Shown piece after piece: positions 36,151 to 45,073 of a stretch of 64,000 nt of DNA. The notes below the pieces were generated by a model. The model was given only the letters and a program-made list of their open reading frames with translations. It was not told the origin of the DNA and did not search any database. The DNA is taken from positions 1 to 64,000 of the forward strand of contig NZ_JOEM01000022.1 in NCBI RefSeq assembly GCF_000718135.1, given 5' to 3'. The stretch comes from Streptomyces cyaneofuscatus. GTDB taxonomy: Bacteria > Actinomycetota > Actinomycetes > Streptomycetales > Streptomycetaceae. Within the stretch, counting starts at the first letter, position 1, and each line of letters begins with the position of its first letter. The translations under genes were made by a program, and so were the position numbers.

Positions 36151-37464
36151 TCAGGCGCGGCCTGCGGTCTTCTGGGTCTTACGGGTGACGGAGTCGATGA
36201 CGACCGTGGCAAGCAGCACGGCGCCGGTGACCATGTACTGGATCGGCGTGGCGATGCCCTCCAGCGACAGTCCGTACTGGATGGAGACGATGACCATGAC
36301 ACCGAGCAGCGCGTTCCAGGTGCGGCCGCGGCCGCCGAAGAGGCTGGTGCCGCCGATGACGGCCGCCGCGATGACGTTCATCAGCAGGTCGCCGGTGCCG
36401 GAGCCCTGGTTCGCCGCCGCGATCTTGGAGGCCCAGAACAGGCCGCCGATCGCCGCGAAGGTGCCCGCGATGGAGAAGACGGAGATCCGGATCGCGGTGA
36501 CGTTGATACCGGCGCGCCGGGAGGCCTCGACGCTGCCGCCGAGCGCGAAGATCTTCCGCCCGTAGGCCGTGCGGCGCAGCAGGAAGTCCGTGCCGACCAG
36601 GACGATCAGGAAGAGGACCAGGGCGAGCGGCAGGCCGCGGTACTGGTTGAACATGTACGCGGCGGCGAACGCGAACACCGCGAGGACGCCGGTACGCACC
36701 GCGATGTCGGCGATCGGCCGGGACGGGATGCCCGCGGCCTCGCGGCGGCGGGTGTCCAGGAAGGCGGCGGCGAAGTAGCCGATGACCGCGATCGCGGCGA
36801 GCCCGTAGGCGGCGGCGACGTCGGAGAAGTAGTACGTGGTCAGCTTGCCGACCACCCCGTCGCCGTCCAGGTTGATGGTGCCGGAGTCGCCGAGCAGCTG
36901 GAGCATGAAGCCGAGCCAGAACAGCAGGCCGGCCAGGGTGACGGCGAAGGCGGGTGCGCCGATCCGGGCGAAGAAGAAGCCGTGGATCGCGCCCATCACG
37001 GCGCCGCTGACGATGGCGACGAGGATCGCCAGCCACTCGTTCATGCCCTGGGTGACGCTGAGCACCGCGACCAGGGCGCCGGAGACACCGGAGACGGAGC
37101 CGACCGAGAGGTCGATCTCACCGAGCAGCAGGACGAAGATGATGCCGACGGCCATCATGCCGGTGGCGACCATCGTGGTGGCGATGTCGCTGATGTTCTT
37201 CGCGGAGAGGAACTCGGAGTTCATGCTCTGGAAGACGATGGCGATGATCGCCAGGCCGACGACGACCGGGATGGAGCCCAGGTCGCCACCGCTGATCTTG
37301 CGCTTGAACTCGGTGATGTAGCCGCCGAAGCCCTGCTCACGGATGAGCAGGCGGGGGTCGACGACCGTGGCGGCGCCCTCGGCCGCGTCCGGGTTGCCGA
37401 CCGGCGGCGCGTCCGCCGGGGCGGAGGTCTTGTCCAGCGAGGTCGCGGACTTGTCGGTGGTCAC
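36151..37464 (-). CDS. xylH: Xylose-type ABC transporter permease XylH
   Basis: 437 residues from GTG 37464. A 70-residue soluble N-terminus is followed by about ten to twelve helices. LLGEIDLSVGSVSGVSG and the late NVIAAAVIGGTSLFGGRGR are the signatures of the RbsC/XylH permease family, which works with a single double-domain ATPase. Its start overlaps the ATPase stop (GTGA). With binding protein and ROK regulator upstream it matches the xylFGH operon of S. coelicolor, a xylose importer. Confidence 0.88.
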   Translation of the reverse strand: MTTDKSATSLDKTSAPADAPPVGNPDAAEGAATVVDPRLLIREQGFGGYITEFKRKISGGDLGSIPVVVGLAIIAIVFQSMNSEFLSAKNISDIATTMVATGMMAVGIIFVLLLGEIDLSVGSVSGVSGALVAVLSVTQGMNEWLAILVAIVSGAVMGAIHGFFFARIGAPAFAVTLAGLLFWLGFMLQLLGDSGTINLDGDGVVGKLTTYYFSDVAAAYGLAAIAVIGYFAAAFLDTRRREAAGIPSRPIADIAVRTGVLAVFAFAAAYMFNQYRGLPLALVLFLIVLVGTDFLLRRTAYGRKIFALGGSVEASRRAGINVTAIRISVFSIAGTFAAIGGLFWASKIAAANQGSGTGDLLMNVIAAAVIGGTSLFGGRGRTWNALLGVMVIVSIQYGLSLEGIATPIQYMVTGAVLLATVVIDSVTRKTQKTAGRA

Positions 37465-38249
37465 TTGGAAACCTCCGCGTTGCGCGCCGCACGTCGGGTC
37501 ACGGCGTTGTCCGTGGCGCCCGTGATGGCGGAGATGATCTCTTCCTGCGAGGTGGTCTTCACATCGAAGACCCCGTTGTTCCGGCCCAGCCGGAGCACGG
37601 CGACCTTGTCGGCGACGGCCTTCACATCGGCCATGTTGTGGCTGATGAGGATGACCGCGTGGCCGCGCTCGCGCAGCCGCTCGACGAGGTCGAGGACCTG
37701 GGCGGTCTGCTCGACGCCGAGGGCGGCGGTCGGCTCGTCGAGGATGACGAGCTTGGGCTCACCGAGCATCGACCGGGCGATGGCCACCGTCTGGCGCTGG
37801 CCGCCGGAGAGCGAGGCGATCGGGATGCGGACGCTCGGGATGCGGATGGAGAGCGTGGACAGCAGCTCGCGGGAGCGGCGCTCCATCTCCACCTCGTCCA
37901 GGATGCCGAACTTGCGCAGCTCCCGGCCCAGGTAGAGGTTGCCGACGACATCGATGTTGTCGCACAGCGCGAGGTCCTGATAGACGGTCGCGACGCCGAG
38001 GTTCTGGGCGTCGTGCGGCTTGTCGATCTGGACGGCCCTGCCCTCCCACTCGATGACTCCCTCATCGATGGGGTGCACTCCGGCGATCGTCTTGACCAGC
38101 GTTGATTTACCGGCGCCGTTGTCGCCCACCAGGGCGACCACCTCACCGGCGTGGACCTCAAGCTCTACATCGGTGAGTACCTGGACGGCACCGAATCGCT
38201 TGGAGACCCCTCGCAACGCCAACACGGGCGTAGCGGTCACGTGAACCAT
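37461..38249 (-). CDS. xylG: Xylose-type ABC transporter ATPase XylG
   Basis: 262 residues from ATG 38249 (GGAG upstream). ABC motifs: Walker A GDNGAGKST (residues about 39-47), signature LSGGQRQ, Walker B LVILDEP, and switch His in LISHN. Only one nucleotide-binding domain is present, whereas RbsA/XylG of enteric bacteria have two; single-domain versions are usual in actinobacteria. It overlaps the permease gene and follows the binding-protein gene by 280 bp containing a hairpin. Confidence 0.9.
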   Translation of the reverse strand: MVHVTATPVLALRGVSKRFGAVQVLTDVELEVHAGEVVALVGDNGAGKSTLVKTIAGVHPIDEGVIEWEGRAVQIDKPHDAQNLGVATVYQDLALCDNIDVVGNLYLGRELRKFGILDEVEMERRSRELLSTLSIRIPSVRIPIASLSGGQRQTVAIARSMLGEPKLVILDEPTAALGVEQTAQVLDLVERLRERGHAVILISHNMADVKAVADKVAVLRLGRNNGVFDVKTTSQEEIISAITGATDNAVTRRAARNAEVSK

Positions 38250-38484
38250 CTCCTTCGCCGCCTGACCGGCGGGGGATGCCGCGCCCGGGGGAAGGCGCGG
38301 CGGTCGAGCAGAAGAAAAGAAAAAGGGGGGAAGCGTTCCGTCCGGCGCCCCGCCCGGTAGCGGGACGGTTGGTGGGCGGGACACCGGACAGGCTTCGTGG
38401 CGCGCGCGGGCCGGCTGTGCGGCGGCGCGTGCGCGGCAGGGGTGCCGTGGCGCCTTCGCGTGGACGCGTCGGGCGGTACGGCGG

Positions 38485-38523
38485 GGGGGCGTCCTCTCCG
38501 GCCGTGACCGGCGGGACGCCCCC
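38485..38523 (-). terminator. Intra-operon hairpin downstream of xylF
   Basis: A 10-bp G/C stem (38485-38494 with 38514-38523), extendable by the neighbouring G and C runs, lies directly at the xylF stop. It probably attenuates transcription into xylGH or stabilises the xylF message, which gives binding protein in excess. The rest of 38250-38484 shows no further gene. Confidence 0.6.
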
Positions 38524-38529
38524 GGGGGC

Positions 38530-39642
38530 CTACTTCAGGCCGATCTTGTCGCAGGAGGCCTTGTACTTGCCCGAGCAGATCTCGTCCAGCGTCCAGATGC
38601 CGTCCTTGATGACGGTGTCCTTGATGTTGTCCTTGGTCAGCGAGATGACCGGGACGAGGACCGTCGGGATGCCCTTGGTCGTGGCGCTGTCGACCTTCGA
38701 GGTGGCGATGGAGTCGAGCTTCTCGCCCTTGGCGAGCGCGACGGCCATCTCCGCGGCGACGATGCCCTCGGCCGGGTAGGACTTGTAGACGCTCATGAAC
38801 TGCTCACCGGTGACGATGCGCTGCACGCCCGCCAGCTCGGCGTCCTGGCCGGTGACCGGGGGGAGCGGGGAGAGACCGGAGGCCTTGAGGGCGGTGATGA
38901 TGCCGCCCGCCATGCCGTCGTTGGCGGAGTAGACGCCGTCGATCTTGTCCTTGCCGAGCGCGGTGATCGCCGCTTCCATGTTGGCGTTGGCGTTCTCCGG
39001 CTTCCACTCCTTGGTGTCGTACTCCTTGCCGTACTTCACCTTGCCGTCGAGGACGGACTTGGCGCCCTTCTTGAAGAGCGCGGCGTTCGGGTCGGTGATC
39101 GCGCCGTTCATCATCACGATCGTGCCGCCGTCGGCCTTGTCGCCCAGGGCCTCCAGCAGGGCCTTGCCCTGGGCCCGGCCGACCTCTTCGTTGTCGAAGG
39201 AGGTGTAGGCGTCGATGGGGCCCTCGGCGAGGCGGTCGAAGGCGACGACGGGGATGCCCGCGTCCTTGGCCTTCTTCACGCTGTTGGCGATCGCCTTGGA
39301 GTCGACCGAGCCCACGATGAGGGCGTCGACCTTGTTGGTGATCATGGTGTCGACCTGCTGCGACTGCGTGTTCGCATCCTGCTTGGCGTTGGCGTAGATG
39401 ACCTTCGCCTTGCCATCGGTGAGCTCGCCGATCTTCTTCTCGATGATCGGGCGGTCGAACTTCTCGTAACGGGCCGTCTGGTTCTCGGGGAGGAGCAGAC
39501 CTATCTTCAGGTCGTCGCCCTTCTTCTCCGAGCCCTGTTCGGCCTTGTCGCCGGACTCCTTGGCGCTCCCGCAAGCGGCCAGCGAGATCGCCATCGTGGT
39601 GGCGGCAACGGCAACGGCGGCACGACGCATACGCGTGTTCAT
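38530..39642 (-). CDS. xylF: Xylose-type ABC transporter substrate-binding lipoprotein XylF
   Basis: 370 residues. Lipoprotein signal with lipobox SLAAC at about residue 24, then a charged Gly/Ser/Lys linker and a periplasmic-binding type I fold: KIGLLLPENQTARYEKFDRP, DALIVGSVDS, IPVVAFDRLAEG, NGAITDPNAALFKKG and DGVYSANDGMAGG. Family members of this subclass bind xylose and related sugars outside the membrane. It is first in the operon and is preceded by an inverted repeat probably bound by the ROK protein whose gene ends just upstream. Confidence 0.9.
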   Translation of the reverse strand: MNTRMRRAAVAVAATTMAISLAACGSAKESGDKAEQGSEKKGDDLKIGLLLPENQTARYEKFDRPIIEKKIGELTDGKAKVIYANAKQDANTQSQQVDTMITNKVDALIVGSVDSKAIANSVKKAKDAGIPVVAFDRLAEGPIDAYTSFDNEEVGRAQGKALLEALGDKADGGTIVMMNGAITDPNAALFKKGAKSVLDGKVKYGKEYDTKEWKPENANANMEAAITALGKDKIDGVYSANDGMAGGIITALKASGLSPLPPVTGQDAELAGVQRIVTGEQFMSVYKSYPAEGIVAAEMAVALAKGEKLDSIATSKVDSATTKGIPTVLVPVISLTKDNIKDTVIKDGIWTLDEICSGKYKASCDKIGLK

Positions 39643-39732
39643 TCTCGAACCTCCCTGACGAGGCCGCGACGTTGCGGCCGAGGTGGCTGGAAGTCAACTC
39701 GGCCGCAGGGCCAGCGTCAAGGAGTAAATCCT

Positions 39733-39761
39733 TAACGAGATGACAACGGTGCCATTCGTTA
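39733..39761 (-). promoter_or_regulatory. Inverted repeat upstream of xylF, candidate ROK operator
   Basis: TAACGA (39733-39738) and TCGTTA (39756-39761) form an inverted repeat 91 to 119 bases upstream of the xylF start, in a stretch that is AT-rich for this genome. The rok7B7 stop codon follows almost at once. Binding by the encoded ROK protein is inferred from position and known control of xylFGH. Confidence 0.5.
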
Positions 39762-39762
39762 T

Positions 39763-40962
39763 CTAAGTGAAGGCAGGAGTCGCTGCGGGGAGGGTGCTCT
39801 CCAAAAGGGTTGAATCCCCCATCTCGCTCAGCACGAGGGCCAGGGCGCCCAGCACCTCGGCGCGGCCGCCCAGGGCCCCGGGGAGCACGGAGAGCTGCCG
39901 GGCGGCGCTGGGGATCGCGTAACGCGACACGGAGTCCCGTATCGGCCCCAGGACGAGCTCCCCGGCCTCCGCCAGCGAGCCGCCGAGCACGACCCGGCTG
40001 GGGTTGAGCAGGTTGCACAGGTTGGCGACACCGCTGCCTATGTGGCGGCCGACGTCACCGATCACCCGGCGGCACCCCGGATCGCCCTCACGGGCCAGCT
40101 GGACCACCCGCTCCATGGTGAGCCCGGGGCCGTGGCTGGGCTGGAGCAGGGGCAGGACGTACCGCGCGGCGGTGAAGGTCTCCAGGCAGCCGCGGTTGCC
40201 GCAGCGGCAGACCGGGCCGGACTCGTCGAGCGTGATGTGGCCGATCTCGCCGGCCGTGCCGCCGGGGCCCCGGTAGATGGTCCCGTCGATCACCAGACCG
40301 GCGCCGACGCCGCTGGCGACCTTGATGTACGCGAGGTCCTTGACGCCCCTGCCGCTGCCCCAGACCAGCTCGCCCAGGGCTCCGAGGTTGGCGTCGTTGT
40401 CGACGTACACCGGGACGCCGAGGCGGCCGGAGAGCTCCTCGCTGGGGTTGATGCCCGTCCAGCCCGGCAGGATCGAGGTGGAGCCCAGCGTTCCGGACTC
40501 CACGTCGATGGGTCCGGGCACGCCGAGGCCGACGCCGATGATCTTGTCCGGGCCGATGCCGGTCGCCTCTATCAGCCGGTTGACCAGCACTTCGGCCCGG
40601 TCGAAGCCCTCGGCGGAGGACGCGTCGACGTCCAGCGGCTCGGACTCCTCGGCCAGCACCTGGTGGGCCAGGTTGCCGACGGCGACCCGCAGGTGCGTGT
40701 GGCCGAAGTCGACCCCGATGACGATGCCCGCGTCACCGCTGAGGGAGACGCTGCGGGCCCTGCGGCCGCCCGCCGAGGTGGGCGTCACCTCGACCGTCCC
40801 GCCGTCCTTCAGCTCCCGGACGATATTGGAGACCGTGGCTGCGGAGAGCCCGGTGCTCCGGGCGATCTCCGCCTGGGTGAGCGACCCCGCCATCCGTACG
40901 GCGCGTACGACCCGCTCCAGATTGGCCCTGTGCAGCGATGTCTGCGACCCGGGAGTCTCCAT
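39763..40962 (-). CDS. rok7B7: ROK-family transcriptional regulator (Rok7B7 type)
   Basis: 399 residues from ATG 40962; GTG 40974 is an alternative but touches the AGGAG sequence. An N-terminal winged HTH (about 14-70, LTQAEIARSTGLSAATVSNIVREL) is followed by a ROK sugar-kinase-like domain: GVDFGHTHLRVAVG phosphate site, GLGVPGPID, VYVDNDAN, and the zinc motif GHITLDESGPVCRCGNRGCLE. It lies between xylFGH and ngcEFG, as SCO6008 (Rok7B7) does; that protein represses xylFGH and affects carbon control and antibiotic production. Confidence 0.88.
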   Translation of the reverse strand: METPGSQTSLHRANLERVVRAVRMAGSLTQAEIARSTGLSAATVSNIVRELKDGGTVEVTPTSAGGRRARSVSLSGDAGIVIGVDFGHTHLRVAVGNLAHQVLAEESEPLDVDASSAEGFDRAEVLVNRLIEATGIGPDKIIGVGLGVPGPIDVESGTLGSTSILPGWTGINPSEELSGRLGVPVYVDNDANLGALGELVWGSGRGVKDLAYIKVASGVGAGLVIDGTIYRGPGGTAGEIGHITLDESGPVCRCGNRGCLETFTAARYVLPLLQPSHGPGLTMERVVQLAREGDPGCRRVIGDVGRHIGSGVANLCNLLNPSRVVLGGSLAEAGELVLGPIRDSVSRYAIPSAARQLSVLPGALGGRAEVLGALALVLSEMGDSTLLESTLPAATPAFT

Positions 40963-41109
40963 CGACTCATCCACTCCTGCCCTTGGCGGGCGGTCCAGAG
41001 GACCGCCCCGGCCGGGGCAGCAGCGATGACACCCCGGCTTCCTCCAACATGTGAACTCTAAGCTGACCGTTCGGGGGTACCTTCCGTCAAGACCTGAGCA
41101 CCGGCGCAC

Positions 41110-41168
41110 CCACAACGGCCCGGTGCCCCGGCGGAGAAGTTCTCCGCCGGGGCACCGGGCCGTTGTGG
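41110..41168. terminator. Very long perfect hairpin, 28-bp stem
   Basis: 41110-41137 pairs without mismatch with 41141-41168 around a 3-base loop. It lies 31 bp past the ngcG stop and about 150 bp before the rok7B7 start, so it ends the ngc operon and shields the regulator gene. Confidence 0.88.
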
Positions 41169-41198
41169 ATATGTGACCTTCTTACGCGTACGCGTGAC

Positions 41199-42149
41199 CT
41201 ACTTGAGCGCGCCCGCCGTCAGACCGGAGACGACCTGGCGCTGGAAGATGATGTACGCCGCCAGCACCGGGAGCATCGCGATCACCAGGCCGGCGAAGAG
41301 GCCGGAGTAGTCGCCCTTGTACCCCTGGCTGGAGGCCAGCTCCACCAGGCCCTGGGCGAGCACCCGCTTCTCCGGGTCGGTGTTGAGCACCGTCGGCAGC
41401 ATGTACTGGTTCCACTGCCCCAGGAAGTTGAAGATGCCGACGCTGATCAGGCCGGGCTTGGCCATCGGCAGCATCACCTGGAAGAACGTCCGGGTGTGCG
41501 AGGCCCCGTCGATGATCGACGCCTCCGCGACCGAGGTCGGCAGCGTCCGGAAGAACGAGGTCAGGAAGAACACGGTGAACGGCAGCGAGTACGCGATGTA
41601 CACGAGGATCAGGCCGTGGATCGTGTTCAGCAGCCCCATGTTGTCCATGACGTAGAACAGCGGGACCAGCGCCAGCATGATCGGGAAGCTCATGCCGCCG
41701 ACGAACAAGAAGTAAATGAAGCGGTTGCCCGGGAACTCGAAGCGCGCGAGCACATAGGCGGCCATCGACCCGAGGACAAGGGTGCCGACGAGCGACCCGC
41801 CCACCACCAGGATGGTGTTGAGGAAGTACTCGCTCATATGGGCCTGGCTCCAGGCCCGGCCCCAGGCGTCGAAGTTCAGCGAGCTCGGCAGCGACCAGGG
41901 GGTGTTGAAGATGTCCGAGTCGGTCTTGAACGAGGACATCACCGCCCAGAACAGCGGCAGCACCACCATGACCGCCCACAGGATGAGCATCCCGTGCGAG
42001 AAGACGTTGAGGACCTGGCCCTCGCTCTTCTTCGCGGGGGCGGAGGAGCCCGTGGGGGCCGTACCGGTGCGCTGGGCGGGCACCTTGGCCGCGTCGGTGC
42101 CGGAGGAGGGCCCGGAGGCGCCGGAGGGAGGGGTGTCGGTGGTCTTCAT
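41199..42149 (-). CDS. ngcG: Carbohydrate ABC transporter permease NgcG (MalG type)
   Basis: 316 residues. A 45-residue Pro/Ser/Ala cytoplasmic N-terminus is followed by six membrane helices. The EAA loop that docks the ATPase is EASIIDGASHTRTFFQVMLPMAKPGLI, split here as EASIIDGAS and LPMAKPGLI. No ATPase is encoded nearby, so a shared MsiK-type ATPase is expected, as is general for Streptomyces sugar importers. The start overlaps the ngcF stop by one base. By synteny with SCO6005-6007 it serves GlcNAc/chitobiose uptake. Confidence 0.87.
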   Translation of the reverse strand: MKTTDTPPSGASGPSSGTDAAKVPAQRTGTAPTGSSAPAKKSEGQVLNVFSHGMLILWAVMVVLPLFWAVMSSFKTDSDIFNTPWSLPSSLNFDAWGRAWSQAHMSEYFLNTILVVGGSLVGTLVLGSMAAYVLARFEFPGNRFIYFLFVGGMSFPIMLALVPLFYVMDNMGLLNTIHGLILVYIAYSLPFTVFFLTSFFRTLPTSVAEASIIDGASHTRTFFQVMLPMAKPGLISVGIFNFLGQWNQYMLPTVLNTDPEKRVLAQGLVELASSQGYKGDYSGLFAGLVIAMLPVLAAYIIFQRQVVSGLTAGALK

Positions 42150-43069
42150 CAGAACTCCAGCCGCTCGCGCCGGCCCACCCGCATGACGATGGCGGCGAAC
42201 GCCAGGGTCACGAGGAGCAGGGCGACACCGATCGTGGTCGCGTAGCCCGCCTGTCCGTCACGGAACGCCGACTGGTAGACGTACAGCGGCAGGACGGTGG
42301 TCGAGTAGTCGGGCCCGCCGGGGCCGACGCTCATGATGTGGACGATGGCGAAGCCCTCGGCGCCGAGCGCCAGGATGCCCATGTAGACCCAGCCGGACTG
42401 GACCGTGTCCCACAACAGGGGCAGCGTGATCCGGAAGAAGGTCGTGAAGCGGCTCGCCCCGTCCAGCAGGGCGGCCTCGTAGAAGTCCTTGGGGATGGAG
42501 GCCATGCCCGCGGAGAAGAGCACCACGAAGAAGCCGGTGGTGCACCAGACCAGGACGCCCATGATGACCCAGAGGGCCAGCTCCGGGTCGCCCAGCCAGT
42601 CGGGGACGTCGTCGAAGCCCACGGCCTTGAGCGTGCCGTTGATCATGCCCTGGGCCGGGTCGAAGGCGAACTGGAACAGGATGGCCACGATCGCGATCGA
42701 GAGCACCTGCGGGAAGAAGTAGGCGATCTTGTAGAAGCCCGAGCCCCGGACGCCCGCGATGGCGGCGCCCTTGCGGCGCCGGCCGCCCACATTGAGCATG
42801 AAGGCGAAGAAGAGCGCGAGGCCCAGCGTCACCAGCGGCAGCAGAACCGCCAGCAGCACACTGTGCTGCAGCGATTTCCAGAAGATGTCGTCGTCGAGCA
42901 TCTTGGTGTAGTTGTCGAACCCGACCATCTTGAAGTCGGGACTCAGCCCCGTCCAGTCCGTGAACGAGTAGTAGATGGACTGGATGAAGGGCCAGATGAC
43001 GAAGATGACGTACAACGCCATCGGGACCACCAAGAACCCGACTATGAACCGGTATTTACCGTGTTGCAT
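42149..43069 (-). CDS. ngcF: Carbohydrate ABC transporter permease NgcF (MalF type)
   Basis: 306 residues with six helices, the first at about 9-30. The EAA loop reads EAALLDGASRFTTFF then ITLPLLW. The large extracytoplasmic turn between helices 1 and 2 (FTDWTGLSPDFKMVGFDNYTKML) is typical of MalF-type permeases. It pairs with NgcG to form the membrane channel for the NgcE-bound sugar. It follows ngcE by 49 bp. Confidence 0.87.
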   Translation of the reverse strand: MQHGKYRFIVGFLVVPMALYVIFVIWPFIQSIYYSFTDWTGLSPDFKMVGFDNYTKMLDDDIFWKSLQHSVLLAVLLPLVTLGLALFFAFMLNVGGRRRKGAAIAGVRGSGFYKIAYFFPQVLSIAIVAILFQFAFDPAQGMINGTLKAVGFDDVPDWLGDPELALWVIMGVLVWCTTGFFVVLFSAGMASIPKDFYEAALLDGASRFTTFFRITLPLLWDTVQSGWVYMGILALGAEGFAIVHIMSVGPGGPDYSTTVLPLYVYQSAFRDGQAGYATTIGVALLLVTLAFAAIVMRVGRRERLEF

Positions 43070-43118
43070 CGTTACCGACTCCGACCTTCCCCGAGCTGCC
43101 GCCGCTGGTGACGCGTGA

Positions 43119-44564
43119 TCACGCGTGCTTGAAGTGCTTGATGGACTGGTCCTTGGCGGTCGCGTCGGCGAAGGCCTGGATCTTCTTGATGGTCTCGGCC
43201 GGGGTGGCGCGGCCGGCCATCATCTCGCCGAGCGCGGCGACGCCGATCTGCTCCTTCTGGAGCTTCACGTACCAGTCCTGCAGGCGCGGGTTGACCACAT
43301 TGGTGCCCGCCTTCTCCAGGGCCGCGACACCGGACTTCAGGCCGTCGGAGAGCTCGATGCCGTCGGTGCCGCCGTTGAAGGCGGAGAGCGACTTGGTGTT
43401 GGTGGTGAAGGACTTGGAGGAGGCCTCGCTGAGCATGATGCGCAGCTGCTCCATGCCGCCCGCCGGGTTCTTCGCCTTGGACGGGACGATGAACGGCTCG
43501 CCGCCGGACGCCCAGATGGTGCCGAAGGGCAGCTTGTCCGAGGAGTCGAGGGAGGAGGGGGCGCCCACGGACAGCTTGAAGTCCTTGGGGATGATCGCCG
43601 CTTCCTCGTTCTCGACCCAGGAGCCGTTCGGGATGAACAGCGCCTTGCCGCGGGCCCAGGCGCCCTGCGAACCGCGGTGGTCCAGGCCCGGGGTGCCCTT
43701 GAGGATGTAGCCCTTGGCGTAGAGCTCGTAGTACGCCTCGAAGGCGGCCTTGACCGCGGGGTGCTCCCAGGCCTTCGGCTCCAGGTTGTCGATGGCGTTC
43801 AGGACCTCGACGCCGCCGATCTTCCCGATGAACGGGTAGAGCGAGAACGGGATGTAGTAAGGGTGTTTGCCGGGGTAGGTCCAGCCGGCGATGCCCTTCT
43901 TCTTCGCCTTCGCACAGAGGGCGAGCATGTCGTCCCAGGTCTCCGGGTACGTGGCGTCGAGCTTGTCCAGCGCGGTCTGCGAGTACCAGACGCCGTAGAC
44001 CGTGTACGCGTAGTACATGATCCAGACCGGGTCGCCGTCGAACTGGCCCATCTCGACGATGCCCGGCCGCAGGGTGTCGCGGACCGTCTTGGCGGGGTCG
44101 TCGATGGAGGGGGCGTCCAGCAGCGGGGTGAGGTCGGTGAGCTGCTTCTTGCCGACCAGGACGCCCATGTCCATCTGCTGGGCGCCGGAGTTGTCGATCA
44201 GGTCCGGCGGGGTGCCGCCGTTGAAGCGCGGCTGGAGGACCGACTGGATCTTCTGCGTCGCAGAGAACTTGATCTGCGCCTCGGGGTAGGTCTTCTTGTA
44301 GACGTCCCGGGCGTCCTCGGCGTACTTGGTGCCGAACCCGCCGTCGAAGATGACGATCTCCAGCGGGGCGCTGCCGTTGACGGCCAGCGGGTTCTTGTCG
44401 GTCTTCTCGCCCTTTTCGACCTTGTCGTCGGTGCCGCTGTCGCCGCTCGCGCAGGCGGACAGGAAGCTCATCGTCGGAACAGCGATCAGGCCGAGTGCGG
44501 CAGAACGCTTGATCAGATCGCGACGGCCAAGGCCCTCATTGTTCTGAGCGGAGGTGGATCCCAT
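43119..44564 (-). CDS. ngcE: N,N'-diacetylchitobiose/GlcNAc-binding protein NgcE
   Basis: 481 residues from ATG 44564 with GAGG upstream. The N-terminus has a twin-arginine motif (GRRDLIKRSA) followed by a hydrophobic stretch and lipobox LSAC, so it may be a Tat-exported lipoprotein. The rest is a type II binding protein: GTPPDLIDNSGAQQMDMG, YAYTVYGVWYS, WAREKAL-like GAWARGKALFIPNGSWVENE. In S. coelicolor the orthologue (SCO6005) binds diacetylchitobiose. It heads the ngcEFG operon and faces the GH92 gene over a 509-bp control region. Confidence 0.87.
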   Translation of the reverse strand: MGSTSAQNNEGLGRRDLIKRSAALGLIAVPTMSFLSACASGDSGTDDKVEKGEKTDKNPLAVNGSAPLEIVIFDGGFGTKYAEDARDVYKKTYPEAQIKFSATQKIQSVLQPRFNGGTPPDLIDNSGAQQMDMGVLVGKKQLTDLTPLLDAPSIDDPAKTVRDTLRPGIVEMGQFDGDPVWIMYYAYTVYGVWYSQTALDKLDATYPETWDDMLALCAKAKKKGIAGWTYPGKHPYYIPFSLYPFIGKIGGVEVLNAIDNLEPKAWEHPAVKAAFEAYYELYAKGYILKGTPGLDHRGSQGAWARGKALFIPNGSWVENEEAAIIPKDFKLSVGAPSSLDSSDKLPFGTIWASGGEPFIVPSKAKNPAGGMEQLRIMLSEASSKSFTTNTKSLSAFNGGTDGIELSDGLKSGVAALEKAGTNVVNPRLQDWYVKLQKEQIGVAALGEMMAGRATPAETIKKIQAFADATAKDQSIKHFKHA

Positions 44565-45073
44565 GCTCAAGTCCTCGCCTTCTCCAGGACTCAGGCGGTG
44601 TACCGGTCACCCGTCGAAAATTCGCCTCAGGCGAAGGGCCCCGCCACCGCGGTCGGTTGCGCTCGGGTCGTGCGGATATGCAGGTGTACCGGAGAAAAAG
44701 AACCGGCGGAGTGGGGGTGGTCGGAGAACCGTACCGCCAGGGCGTCCATGACTCCCCGGAGACGTCCCCTTGTTCCCCCGTGTGCGCATCCGTCGGAAAC
44801 GGCTGTGCAGATGGCGACAGGTATAGTCCACTTGTCGCCAACTGAGCAAGATCGAATGCACGTTGGGACGGCAGTCTTTCCCGAGTTGAGACCTCGCGGA
44901 CTCCTCGGCACCGTGCGCCCTCACCCAGGGGCGGCTTTCTCCCCTTACGGCCGATTCGCGCCGCGCGCCTCCGGCAACACCCTTGACACGTCCTGTCACT
45001 TGGATCCCTACTGGACCTTGCATCCCGCTATGACAACGTTGTCCAAGCACGCTCCGGGGAGGAATGGCTCGGT
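44565..45073. other. Divergent control region between ngcE and the GH92 gene
   Basis: 509 bp without a plausible gene. It must hold both promoters; the DasR-like site at 44817 lies near its middle. The stretch 44975-45045 contains TTGACACG and TTGTCC hexamers that could be promoter parts for the mannosidase gene. Confidence 0.6.
44817..44832. promoter_or_regulatory. DasR-responsive-element-like site
   Basis: ACAGGTATAGTCCACT matches 13 of 16 positions of the DasR consensus A(C/G)TGGTCTAGACCA(C/G)T. It lies about 253 bp before ngcE and 242 bp before the GH92 gene. DasR is the GlcNAc-responsive repressor of chitin and aminosugar genes in Streptomyces. The match is by eye. Confidence 0.55.

Noticed and set aside
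34201..37935. Plus-strand open frame of over 1200 codons opposite dxs and xylH
   Set aside because: It crosses two real genes and a terminator and has no protein features; an antisense shadow.
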